Notes: generated from the letters alone by a model not told the origin. A DNA stretch of 8,664 bases from Candidatus Heimdallarchaeota archaeon (GCA_023139025.1 JAGLOH010000069.1:1-8664), one strand, 5' to 3'. Counted from the first letter of the stretch, positions 1-6,296 are shown. Translations and numbers: made by a program.

Positions 1-108
1 GAGATCTTCTTTTGGAATATCCCATCCAACTTTCACTTCAAATCCAGCATTTTCAAGTACTTCAATTATTTTTTCATTTAATTTGTCAGATAATAATACT
101 TTGGGCAT
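1..108 (-). CDS. serA: SerA-like D-3-phosphoglycerate dehydrogenase, N-terminal fragment cut by window edge
   Basis: The first 36 codons of a minus-strand gene run off the left edge of the window. The peptide begins MPKVLLSDKLNEKIIEVLEN and continues through an AGFEV segment. This is the typical beta-strand/helix opening of D-2-hydroxyacid dehydrogenases, especially D-3-phosphoglycerate dehydrogenase, the NAD-dependent first step of phosphorylated serine synthesis. The ATG at 108-106 is chosen because a perfect AGGTGA ribosome binding site lies 5 bases before it. An in-frame GTG at 117-115 sits inside that site and is less likely. The gene starts only 9 bases after the aminotransferase stop, so the two are almost certainly co-transcribed. 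No catalytic residue is visible, so the assignment rests on the N-terminal pattern and the neighbour; another 2-hydroxyacid dehydrogenase (glyoxylate/hydroxypyruvate reductase) remains possible. Confidence 0.7.
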   Translation of the reverse strand, partial: MPKVLLSDKLNEKIIEVLENAGFEVKVGWDIPKEDL

Positions 109-113
109 TTTTT

Positions 114-119
114 TCACCT
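114..119 (-). promoter_or_regulatory. AGGTGA ribosome binding site of the serA-like gene
   Basis: On the minus strand AGGTGA is followed by five A's and then the ATG at 108. It overlaps the TAG stop of the upstream aminotransferase (120-118). That geometry suggests translational coupling and decides the ATG start over the in-frame GTG. Confidence 0.65.
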
Positions 120-1194
120 ATAGATTCCATACTTCTTCAATTGCTGTTAAGAGTTCCTTCAACCCATCTAGAGTATGATCTCCCATGTGACCAATTCTAA
201 AAGTTAAACCTTTAAGTTTACCATAGCCATTGGCAACAACAAGATTCTTTTCAGCTAAACCTTTGTTAAGTTCTCCAACATCTTTCTCAAGTTTATTTCC
301 CACAGTAGTTACTGTTATAGATCTATAACCTTCTTCAGCAAAAAGACCAAAACCATGTTTTAGAGCCCATTCGTGTGTATAGTCAGCCATTTCTTTATGT
401 CGTTTGAAGATATTCTCTGCTCCTTCTGCTAACATCTGTTTAAGCTTGTAGTCTAAAGCGAATAATAAAGAGATATTTGGAGTTGAAGGTGTTTGTTTCT
501 TCTTTTCATAATAACCAAGGATTTTTTCTAGATTTATGTACAATCCTTTCGAAGGAACTTCTTTTGCTCTGTCTAAAGCTCTTTGCGAGACGATTCCAAT
601 TGCAAGACCAGCAGGCAATGCGAAACACTTCTGGGTTGATGCAAAAACCAAATCTGTCCCCCATTCATCAGGAAGTAACATGTCACCACCCATTGCTGAA
701 ACTGCATCGACAACCAATAAAGTATCAGGATAGTTTTTAAGTAAATTCCCAATTGCTTGGAGATCAGCTTTAACTCCGGTACTGGTTTCATTGTAACAGA
801 TAGTCACAACCTCATAGTCCGATGTATCAAGTCTTTCTTTTATCATCTCTACGGTAACGGCCTTTCCCCACTCAACTTCTAGTTTTGATGCAATTCTTCC
901 GCTGTCAACAATTGCTTCATACATTCTCCCTGAAAAGGAACCATTTACACAGCAAAGTGCTTTCCCAACAGGAGTAATCAAGTTTCTTGCAGTTATATCC
1001 ATGAACAAAGTTCCGGATGCAGTCAAAACCAAAACATGCTGTTCTGTTTTGAAAAATTCTCGTAATTGTGTTAGAACACTATCGTAAAGAAGTGTAAAAT
1101 CATTACTTCTGTGACCAAACAAAGGTTTAGCTTGTTCTTTTAGAACATCTTCTTTTATCTCTGTTGGTCCAGGTATCCATAATTTTTTATGCAT
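118..1194 (-). CDS. Class V PLP-dependent aminotransferase (serine/alanine-glyoxylate type)
   Basis: A 358-residue fold-type I aminotransferase of the alanine-glyoxylate/serine-pyruvate family, at the usual family length. Visible signatures in order: PGPTEI near residue 8 at the N-terminus; TASGT (58-62) for cofactor phosphate binding; NETSTG (135-140); VVDAVSAMGG (161-170), where D163 is the expected contact to the PLP ring nitrogen; STQKCFALP (186-194), with K189 as the Schiff-base lysine; and FRIGHMGD (332-339), whose arginine should bind the substrate carboxylate. The protein should be cytosolic and dimeric. It lies directly upstream of a SerA-like gene. Such class V enzymes next to SerA occur in other organisms and may transaminate 3-phosphohydroxypyruvate, or act as a serine/glycine-glyoxylate aminotransferase; the sequence does not settle the substrate. 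The start is supported by AGGTGAT four bases before the ATG. Confidence 0.9.
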   Translation of the reverse strand: MHKKLWIPGPTEIKEDVLKEQAKPLFGHRSNDFTLLYDSVLTQLREFFKTEQHVLVLTASGTLFMDITARNLITPVGKALCCVNGSFSGRMYEAIVDSGRIASKLEVEWGKAVTVEMIKERLDTSDYEVVTICYNETSTGVKADLQAIGNLLKNYPDTLLVVDAVSAMGGDMLLPDEWGTDLVFASTQKCFALPAGLAIGIVSQRALDRAKEVPSKGLYINLEKILGYYEKKKQTPSTPNISLLFALDYKLKQMLAEGAENIFKRHKEMADYTHEWALKHGFGLFAEEGYRSITVTTVGNKLEKDVGELNKGLAEKNLVVANGYGKLKGLTFRIGHMGDHTLDGLKELLTAIEEVWNL

Positions 1195-1197
1195 TAA

Positions 1198-1204
1198 ATC
1201 ACCT
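1198..1204 (-). promoter_or_regulatory. AGGTGAT ribosome binding site of the aminotransferase
   Basis: The minus strand reads AGGTGATTTAATG. The seven-base AGGTGAT is a full complement to the AUCACCU near the 3' end of archaeal 16S rRNA. It indicates a leadered mRNA, unlike the TATA-proximal starts elsewhere in the window. Confidence 0.6.
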
Positions 1205-1235
1205 TATTTATTACGTGACATTGAACACACTAGAT

Positions 1236-1242
1236 AAAAAAA
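1236..1242 (-). terminator. T-run terminator candidate after the four-helix membrane protein
   Basis: A run of seven T's on the minus strand begins about 20 bases after the TAG stop at 1262, with no stem-loop before it. Plain T runs are sufficient for termination in archaea. The same segment (TTTTTTATCTA) could instead act as a weak TATA element for the aminotransferase about 43 bases downstream; the two readings are not exclusive. Confidence 0.4.
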
Positions 1243-1261
1243 GGTTATTGTCAATAGATGG

Positions 1262-1771
1262 CTAATCTTCAGATGAGGGAATTCTGTATAAAAGTTGTTC
1301 AATTGGTCCTTTATCTATTTTTACTGGAAGCTCATACCCACTAGAACGGTTGTTTAACCACAACTTGATTCCCGAGTAAGACAATGAACTTAATTGCAAA
1401 GATACTGTGAATATGAGAGAGAAGAAGAGAACATCTTGGGGAGCGACTTTGAAGAACAAAAGAATTATCGATATTGGAATTATAAGAATGCAAATTGAAG
1501 CCATTGGCAATCCTAGAAAAAGATATACTGACTCATTCCAAATCTGGAGTAATACAGCCCCTCCGCTTTCTCTTAGAATTGAGATGAAAACAACCATAAA
1601 GAGAAGAATTGCGGCAATTGACAAAAGAACAGTTGCAATGGCAATTAACCAGATATTATGAACAAAAGTATTAACAATTATCAGCAATAAACCAACAATT
1701 AAGAAGAAAAAACCAACAAATACACCTTCACTATAAACATTCTCCTCATTGTTTTTCAAGGCTGAAATCAT
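1262..1771 (-). CDS. Unrecognised four-helix membrane protein
   Basis: A 169-residue protein that I do not recognise. It has four hydrophobic segments at about residues 16-36, 41-65, 82-109 and 113-134. A short polar N-terminus and a polar C-terminal tail of about 30 residues (from KLWLNNRSS to PSSED) flank them. No catalytic motif, conserved charged residue in a membrane segment, or cysteine cluster is visible. The ATG at 1771-1769 has no ribosome binding site but follows a TATA-like box by about 27 bases, which suits a leaderless message. It is divergent from the USP/charged-tail gene and codirectional with the aminotransferase, separated from it by 67 bases including a T run, so it is probably its own unit. 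Function unknown. Confidence 0.7.
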   Translation of the reverse strand: MISALKNNEENVYSEGVFVGFFFLIVGLLLIIVNTFVHNIWLIAIATVLLSIAAILLFMVVFISILRESGGAVLLQIWNESVYLFLGLPMASICILIIPISIILLFFKVAPQDVLFFSLIFTVSLQLSSLSYSGIKLWLNNRSSGYELPVKIDKGPIEQLLYRIPSSED

Positions 1772-1794
1772 TATGATAGTTTCTTATTATGGTC

Positions 1795-1801
1795 TATAAA
1801 T
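1795..1801 (-). promoter_or_regulatory. TATA-like box for the four-helix membrane protein (leaderless)
   Basis: The minus strand reads AAAAAAATTTATAGACC, with the TTTATA core about 27 bases before the ATG at 1771 and an A-rich BRE-like stretch upstream. The spacing puts the predicted transcription start at or next to the start codon. Confidence 0.5.
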
Positions 1802-1850
1802 TTTTTTCAAGAACAAATTAGCTTGAGAAGAGAAACTACAAAAGTATTAC

Positions 1851-1866
1851 AACTTTATATAAAGTT
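1851..1866 (+). promoter_or_regulatory. Palindromic TATA element upstream of the USP/charged-tail gene
   Basis: AACTTTATATAAAGTT is a perfect 16-base palindrome with a TATA box at its centre. A start about 27 bases downstream (near 1885) would give an mRNA leader of about 65 bases before the ATG at 1950, or about 18 before the small ORF at 1903. The string ACTTTATAT recurs in the promoter of the lipid kinase. Since the element is symmetric it could recruit TBP in either orientation. Confidence 0.5.
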
Positions 1867-1902
1867 TCTAAAAAGCAAAAGAAAAACCCTTGAAATGCCA
1901 TA

Positions 1903-1956
1903 ATGAGCAAATTAGACGCCCTTAAACTTGAAAGTCACTTTGGATTATTATGGTAA
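1903..1956 (+). other. Possible 17-codon leader ORF overlapping the start of the USP/charged-tail gene
   Basis: An ATG at 1903 opens a 17-codon frame encoding MSKLDALKLESHFGLLW. It ends at TAA 1954-1956, so the sequence ATGGTAA holds both the next gene's ATG (1950) and this stop. It lies between the palindromic TATA element and the main gene. No clear ribosome binding site precedes it. It could be a translated upstream ORF coupled to the main gene, or chance; I cannot tell from one sequence. Confidence 0.25.
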
Positions 1957-3617
1957 GGTTTTTTAGGTCGAGTTTTGAATTGTGGTTGATGGCTATCCAA
2001 AGAGATAAACAGAAGTCAGCATTGAAAAAAACTCTTCAAAAATTTACAGAGTTATTGCCTTCTGTTAAACCAGAAGTACCTCCTGCTGAAAAAGCATTAG
2101 TTATTATTGATGGTACTGCTAAATCAAAAGCAGCTGTTCTGTGTGCAGGGGAGCTAAATAGACATTTTGGAACAAAAATCGATGTTATTTGTTTCTATAC
2201 AAAACAACCTATAACAACTTCAGAGACAACTAAAGAAAGCTATGAAGACTCTCTAGCTTTTGCATATGAACATCTTCGTAGTGAGGATTTTGAAATTAAA
2301 GGAGAAGTTGTTGAAAACTTGGAAAATCTTAAATCTATTCTGGACAATGTTATTATGACAACAGAATATGATATTATTATTTTGCCTTCTTCATTTATAG
2401 GTTTGAGGGAAACTCAGATAACAGATGATGAAGATGAAGATACAGAAGCCAGCATTACAGTTTTAGGAAGTTTATTTGATCATCTTCTAGAAGACATCGA
2501 AGGGGTACCTGTTCTTTTAGTAGAGAGTGAAAGGATAAATCTTGACTTACTATTCAAAAATATTGGTTTATTTTTCAGTAATACTACACAGTTACCTTAT
2601 ATGTTTGAAAAAGCTCTAAAATACAGTTTAAAGAAATCGGATATACATTGTTTGATTAATATTGATCCAAGTTACCATGAAAATAAAAGTAAAGAGGAAT
2701 TGGAAGCTCTTGTAAAGAAATCGAAAGAAGATTTAGAAAGGTTTGAAAGAGCAAATTCAGAAGTCTTTCGCGAAGCATCAAGATTCGTCGACACACACAT
2801 AATTTCAACAGACAGTATGGAAGTTTTCAAACAGGAACTCTCAAGCTTCGGTAAGGATACAGGTATTCTTATGATTTATATGCCTACTACACATTCTAGC
2901 CTCTATGGTTTTTTCACAGATTTGCTTGAAGATCCAGATATAGCGTTTCCAATTTTAATTGCTAAAAGAAAAATAGTAGAAGAGAAAGAAGAACCAAAGA
3001 AAGAAGAACTGGAAGAACAAGAAGAAAAGAAAGAACGAGAAGAAGTTGAGGTAGAAAAAGAAGTTGAGGTTAAAGAAGAAGAAAAGATTGTTCTAGATGA
3101 ATCCATAAAAGAGTCAATCAAAGAGGAAGTGAAGAAAGACATCTTAGGGATTACTGATAAAAAAGAGAAAGAGGAAGAGGAAGTAGAAAAAATTCCCGTG
3201 ATTAAAGAAGACTTACATATTGAAGAAAAGGAGGAAGAGGAAATGACAGAGATAGATGAAATCACAGAAGAAGTAAAGGAAGAAGTAATTGAAGAGATAA
3301 AGAAAGAAGTCGTTAAAGAGGTTAAAGATGAACCCAAAAAGGAAATAAAGAAAGAAGTTGCTAAAGAGCTCAGTAAAGAAGAAAGCATTGAAGAGCTGAA
3401 AGAAACGATTATAGAAGAAATCAAAGAAGAGATCAAAGAGGAAATCAAATATGAATTAAGAAAGGACCTCAAGGAACCTAAAAAGGAATTGAAAGAAAAA
3501 GTTATTGAAGAAATAAAGGAAATGAAAATTCCCAAAGAGGATGAAGTTGAGGAAGAAATTTCTGAAGAGGAAGCAGAAGAGGAAAACGCAGTAGCTTCCA
3601 GAAATGATTTCGAATAA
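1950..3617 (+). CDS. Tandem degenerate USP-domain protein with long Glu/Lys-rich helical tail
   Basis: A 555-residue soluble protein with no membrane segment. Residues about 47-193 form an alpha/beta domain of universal-stress-protein type: strand KALVIID, a central hydrophobic strand DIIILPSS, and the closing pattern LGSLFDHLL...GVPVLLV (172-191), which resembles the USP G(S/T)-helix-PVLVV end. Residues about 200-338 look like a second, more diverged copy ending in FPILIAKRK. The full GxxGx9G(S/T) ATP motif is not intact in either copy. Residues about 341-545 are almost all Glu, Lys and spaced Ile/Val/Leu, with EPKKE at 348, 461 and 509, predicting a long charged helix. It precedes an ion transporter on the same strand, so a nucleotide- or stress-sensing regulatory role is inferred only. 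The start is uncertain: 1950 lacks a good ribosome binding site and ATG 1989 (residue 14) is an alternative. Confidence 0.75.
   Translation: MVRFFRSSFELWLMAIQRDKQKSALKKTLQKFTELLPSVKPEVPPAEKALVIIDGTAKSKAAVLCAGELNRHFGTKIDVICFYTKQPITTSETTKESYEDSLAFAYEHLRSEDFEIKGEVVENLENLKSILDNVIMTTEYDIIILPSSFIGLRETQITDDEDEDTEASITVLGSLFDHLLEDIEGVPVLLVESERINLDLLFKNIGLFFSNTTQLPYMFEKALKYSLKKSDIHCLINIDPSYHENKSKEELEALVKKSKEDLERFERANSEVFREASRFVDTHIISTDSMEVFKQELSSFGKDTGILMIYMPTTHSSLYGFFTDLLEDPDIAFPILIAKRKIVEEKEEPKKEELEEQEEKKEREEVEVEKEVEVKEEEKIVLDESIKESIKEEVKKDILGITDKKEKEEEEVEKIPVIKEDLHIEEKEEEEMTEIDEITEEVKEEVIEEIKKEVVKEVKDEPKKEIKKEVAKELSKEESIEELKETIIEEIKEEIKEEIKYELRKDLKEPKKELKEKVIEEIKEMKIPKEDEVEEEISEEEAEEENAVASRNDFE
3230..3245 (+). 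promoter_or_regulatory. Internal ribosome-binding-site-like sequence before an in-frame ATG
   Basis: GGAGGAAGAGGAAATG places a strong GGAGG motif (3230-3234) eight bases before an ATG at 3243 that is in frame with the host gene (Met432). Starting there would yield a separate 124-residue Glu/Lys-rich peptide. Glu codons GAG and GAA easily create such sequences, so coincidence is likely. Confidence 0.2.
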
Positions 3618-3635
3618 ATTAGAATTAATATAACC

Positions 3636-3656
3636 GTTTGATTATCGAAATCAAAC
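3636..3656. promoter_or_regulatory. Perfect inverted repeat 1 in the USP-transporter gap
   Basis: GTTTGATT (3636-3643) and AATCAAAC (3649-3656) form an 8-base perfect inverted repeat around a 5-base centre, ATCGA. It lies 18 bases after the USP/charged-tail stop. A second copy of ATCAAAC at 3660-3666 offers an alternative pairing. It could be a protein-binding dyad or an RNA hairpin; no T run follows it. Confidence 0.45.
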
Positions 3657-3662
3657 ATGATC

Positions 3663-3683
3663 AAACCAAGCAAATCTTGGTTT
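3663..3683. promoter_or_regulatory. Perfect inverted repeat 2 overlapping a TATA-like box before the transporter
   Basis: AAACCAAG (3663-3670) and CTTGGTTT (3676-3683) form an 8-base perfect inverted repeat around the 5-base centre CAAAT, the same geometry as the first repeat six bases upstream. Its right arm runs into TTTAAAA (3681-3687), about 22 bases before the transporter's TTG start. That would suit a repressor operator over a leaderless promoter, or an intercistronic mRNA hairpin. Confidence 0.45.
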
Positions 3684-3705
3684 AAAATTGAAAGATTGTG
3701 ATTAA

Positions 3706-5217
3706 TTGGCAAGTGTTCTAGATAATTATGGATGGGTAGTAACTATTATAATCGTAATTATTGTTCTTGCCACAATTCTATTACTTATGAAGGAAGGGAT
3801 TGATGCAACTAAAATTACTGTTACAGGGGCAGTTGTTGTTGCTTTGATATACATGTTCTTTATGGACTGGAAATTAGGATTTGAAGAAAACCTTAGCTTT
3901 GAACACGTACCACACAATTTTCTAGAAGCTTTAGCGCAAACAATTAATGTGGAAGCGATTCTAATTATTTTCTCAGTTAGTATAATTGTAGCTCTTACAC
4001 GAGGAGCAGGATTCTTTGATTTCATATCACTTTCTATAGTGAAATTAACTAAGGGAGATCCAAGAAAATTAATGATAGCATTAGGGGGATTAACTTTCTT
4101 TGTTTCAATGTTTTTTGATAACCTTTCAGCAATAATTCTGTTAGGATCCTTAACGGTGGTTATCTGTAGGCAACTAGAATTGAGATTAAGACCTTTTGTA
4201 CTTTTTGTGGGGATTAACACCATAATTGGAGGACTTCCCACGCCTGTTTCGTCACTTCCCAACATTATTTTCTATAACTTACTTAATCCTGGAACATTGA
4301 CTAAAGATATCAGTTTCATCTCCTTTATGGGCTATATGCTACCAATAGCTATTTTCTTCTTTGGGATCGCAACTGCTTTCTTCTTCTTTATCTATAGGAA
4401 AGATATACTAATTGAAATATCTGATGAGAAAAAAGAACAATTGGGAAGAATCAACCCATGGTCTGGTATCGAAAATAGAATGAACATCTGGAAATCTGTT
4501 ATCCTTTTAGGAATTCTATTTGTTGGTTTCTTACTAACAAGCGTTCAAGTCGAAGGAACTTTAATTGGTATTGCTCTAACTCAAGTAAAAGAAGTATCTG
4601 TAATTCAAAGCGCGTCAGATGGTTTTACTAAAACAGTATTCCAATTTCCAGATGTAGCATTTATTGCATTAATTGTTTCAGTGATAGGCGTTTTTATGTT
4701 TAGAGCAGATTTGAAGGAATATATTGAGGAAGGAGTTGAATGGGAAATGATAGTTTTCTTCATAGGACTTTTTGTTTTAATGGGTGTATTAACCGCATCT
4801 GGTGCATTATCACCTCTTAGCAAAATAATGACTAGTTTCTTAACAACGAATCCTTCAACGGGGAAAATTGCCATAAGTGGTCAATTGATTGTTGCTGTAA
4901 TAATAGGTGTTGTAGGTTTACCAATTACAGGTTTTCTAAATGGCTCTTCAGCTGCGTTGATTTTCTCATATATTTTCCAGACCCTACCTCAAGGTATTGT
5001 ACCAGGTCTTTGGATAGGGTTTGTATTAGGAGGAAATATTGGGGGAGCATTAACACCTCTTGGTTCTATTACTATTCTCATGGCACTTGAAATACTCAAA
5101 CGCGAAGGAGATAAAATTTCCTTTCTGCAATATATAGTTAGAATGCTCCCTCTCACGCTGCTTTTTGCGGTTCTAAGCATTGGATATTCAATGTTATTGA
5201 TAGGAATTGGAATATAG
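3706..5217 (+). CDS. ArsB/NhaD-superfamily ion transporter
   Basis: A 503-residue polytopic membrane protein with about 11-12 hydrophobic segments, at the normal length for the ion transporter (IT) superfamily that includes NhaD, ArsB and P-protein permeases. It shows the two-fold repeat of that family. Repeat 1 carries FDNLSAIILL (137-146) and the re-entrant-loop-like GGLPTPVSSLPNI (175-187). Repeat 2 opens with VEWEMIVFFIGLFVLMG (344-360) and carries GFLNGSSAALIF (409-420) and GGNIGGALTPLGSITI (442-457). A charged cytosolic-type loop lies near 231-262. Substrate (Na+/H+, oxyanion or organic anion) cannot be assigned. The start is TTG at 3706: the codon just before it is an in-frame TAA, the first ATG codon is Met28 inside the first membrane segment, and GTGA lies four bases upstream. 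It follows the USP/charged-tail gene by 88 bases and may be controlled with it. Confidence 0.85.
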   Translation: MASVLDNYGWVVTIIIVIIVLATILLLMKEGIDATKITVTGAVVVALIYMFFMDWKLGFEENLSFEHVPHNFLEALAQTINVEAILIIFSVSIIVALTRGAGFFDFISLSIVKLTKGDPRKLMIALGGLTFFVSMFFDNLSAIILLGSLTVVICRQLELRLRPFVLFVGINTIIGGLPTPVSSLPNIIFYNLLNPGTLTKDISFISFMGYMLPIAIFFFGIATAFFFFIYRKDILIEISDEKKEQLGRINPWSGIENRMNIWKSVILLGILFVGFLLTSVQVEGTLIGIALTQVKEVSVIQSASDGFTKTVFQFPDVAFIALIVSVIGVFMFRADLKEYIEEGVEWEMIVFFIGLFVLMGVLTASGALSPLSKIMTSFLTTNPSTGKIAISGQLIVAVIIGVVGLPITGFLNGSSAALIFSYIFQTLPQGIVPGLWIGFVLGGNIGGALTPLGSITILMALEILKREGDKISFLQYIVRMLPLTLLFAVLSIGYSMLLIGIGI

Positions 5218-5219
5218 CA

Positions 5220-6272
5220 TTAGTTTTTCTCTTGCCAAGTTCTTCCGTCCCAGTGGGTCATACCTTTTGTTGCTACTCCATCTGGTTTCTTTCCTGCAGC
5301 TAGTTCTTCATGTGTTAACCAGTACATTGAAGGATGTTCAGTATTATACAGAATATTATATGCTTGTGGCATGTGTTTCACAATAACATGAGCACTCACA
5401 TCTCCCTCATAGATTTCTCCATCATGCTCCATACCTATAGGTTTCTCAAGTTTAACTTCAACTTTCTTAGCAGTTTTATAGAGAGTATTTTTAAGCTTCA
5501 AATGGTTTCCTTTGAATATTTTTTGAATGCCCAGAAGTGTTTGGAATTTTGTCATATTTTCTGATATGAAGACATCAAAGAAATCATTCTGAGGATGAGC
5601 ATTAACGCAAGCTAGCATTCCTCCGCCAACAGCTTTTCCAACACCTATTGCTACCAACATCAATTTGAAATCTATAGGTTCTCCATCATCTAAAATTATT
5701 GTGCCTTTTCTCTGTTTTACAGTTACAAGTTTCTTAATTGCTAACAGAGTATATTTAGTGTGGCTCTTCATCCAGCTCATTTCACCTTCCATATTAGCTA
5801 TGTTTACTAATGATGAAATACCAAAATCAAACATATTACCAAAATAGACATCAAACTTTGTATCAGGATAAGATGCATGACCTATCGAAGATGGAGAAAT
5901 AGCTGTTTTTTCAATTAGAGTTCTAGCAGCATTTTCAGGATTCCATGGAATTCCCATGAAAGTACAATAATCATTTCCAGTTCCAAAGGGTAAGACGCCA
6001 AATGCTATACTCTTTCTTTTTTGCTCAGAAAAACTCATTATACCATTAATAGCTTCATTTACAACTCCGTCTCCACTCGCAACTATAATCCTATTAAAAC
6101 CATCATTAATAGCTTGCTTAGTTAATTCTTGACCTTGAGCTCTTTTGGTAGTAAAAATCACATCATAATCTATTCCACTTTCTTTGATAATAGGTTCAGC
6201 TTTTTCCCACCTTTTTGGGCACAAACCTGATCCAGCGTTGGGATTAACTATGAATTTCCATTTTAAAGCCAT
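5220..6272 (-). CDS. Diacylglycerol/sphingosine-kinase-family lipid kinase (YegS-like)
   Basis: A 350-residue protein of the DAGK catalytic family, which transfers phosphate from ATP to a lipid hydroxyl at the cytosolic membrane face. The order of motifs is standard: NPNAGSG (10-16), SGDGVVNE (66-73) in place of the usual GGDGTxNE nucleotide loop, LPFGTGND (94-101), a VGGGM segment (215-219) at the start of the C-terminal beta domain, and HDGEIYEGD (283-291) with the conserved DGE. A tail of about 50 residues after residue 300 goes beyond the usual end and contains several Trp, His and Tyr residues. In archaea such enzymes may phosphorylate glycerol ethers or diacylglycerol-like lipids; the exact lipid is unknown. 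The gene ends 2 bases from the convergent transporter stop. The ATG has no ribosome binding site but sits about 28 bases after a TATA box. Confidence 0.88.
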   Translation of the reverse strand: MALKWKFIVNPNAGSGLCPKRWEKAEPIIKESGIDYDVIFTTKRAQGQELTKQAINDGFNRIIVASGDGVVNEAINGIMSFSEQKRKSIAFGVLPFGTGNDYCTFMGIPWNPENAARTLIEKTAISPSSIGHASYPDTKFDVYFGNMFDFGISSLVNIANMEGEMSWMKSHTKYTLLAIKKLVTVKQRKGTIILDDGEPIDFKLMLVAIGVGKAVGGGMLACVNAHPQNDFFDVFISENMTKFQTLLGIQKIFKGNHLKLKNTLYKTAKKVEVKLEKPIGMEHDGEIYEGDVSAHVIVKHMPQAYNILYNTEHPSMYWLTHEELAAGKKPDGVATKGMTHWDGRTWQEKN

Positions 6273-6296
6273 GAGAGTTAGTTATCTTAAAGTTAC

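Noticed and set aside
1407..1661. An 84-codon plus-strand open frame opposite the four-helix membrane protein
   Set aside because: It is the shadow of a hydrophobic gene. The minus-strand product has four regular membrane segments and a promoter at the right distance, whereas this frame has neither.
1903..1990. A frameshift joining the small upstream ORF to the USP/charged-tail gene at the T6 run (1959-1964)
   Set aside because: The small ORF already ends at TAA 1954-1956, before the T run, so a slip there could not join them.
3160..3245. Repeated GAGGAAGAGGAA at about 3170 and 3230 as a DNA repeat element
   Set aside because: It is explained by runs of Glu codons in the charged tail and has no extended similarity outside them.
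2903..3712. A 269-codon antisense open frame, Ser/Phe/Leu-rich, opposite the USP/charged-tail gene
   Set aside because: It mirrors the Glu and Lys codons of the sense strand (GAA/GAG/AAA to TTC/CTC/TTT and TCT/CTT), which contain no stops in that frame. The product is a low-complexity Ser run with no domain. The sense frame has recognisable domains.
3726..4265. A 179-codon antisense open frame within the transporter gene
   Set aside because: It lies wholly inside a gene with clear IT-superfamily motifs, and its translation shows no coherent membrane or domain pattern.
5217..5220. A shared bidirectional terminator between the transporter and the lipid kinase
   Set aside because: Only two bases separate the stops and no T run or stem-loop fits there. 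Transcripts probably overlap into the opposite gene.
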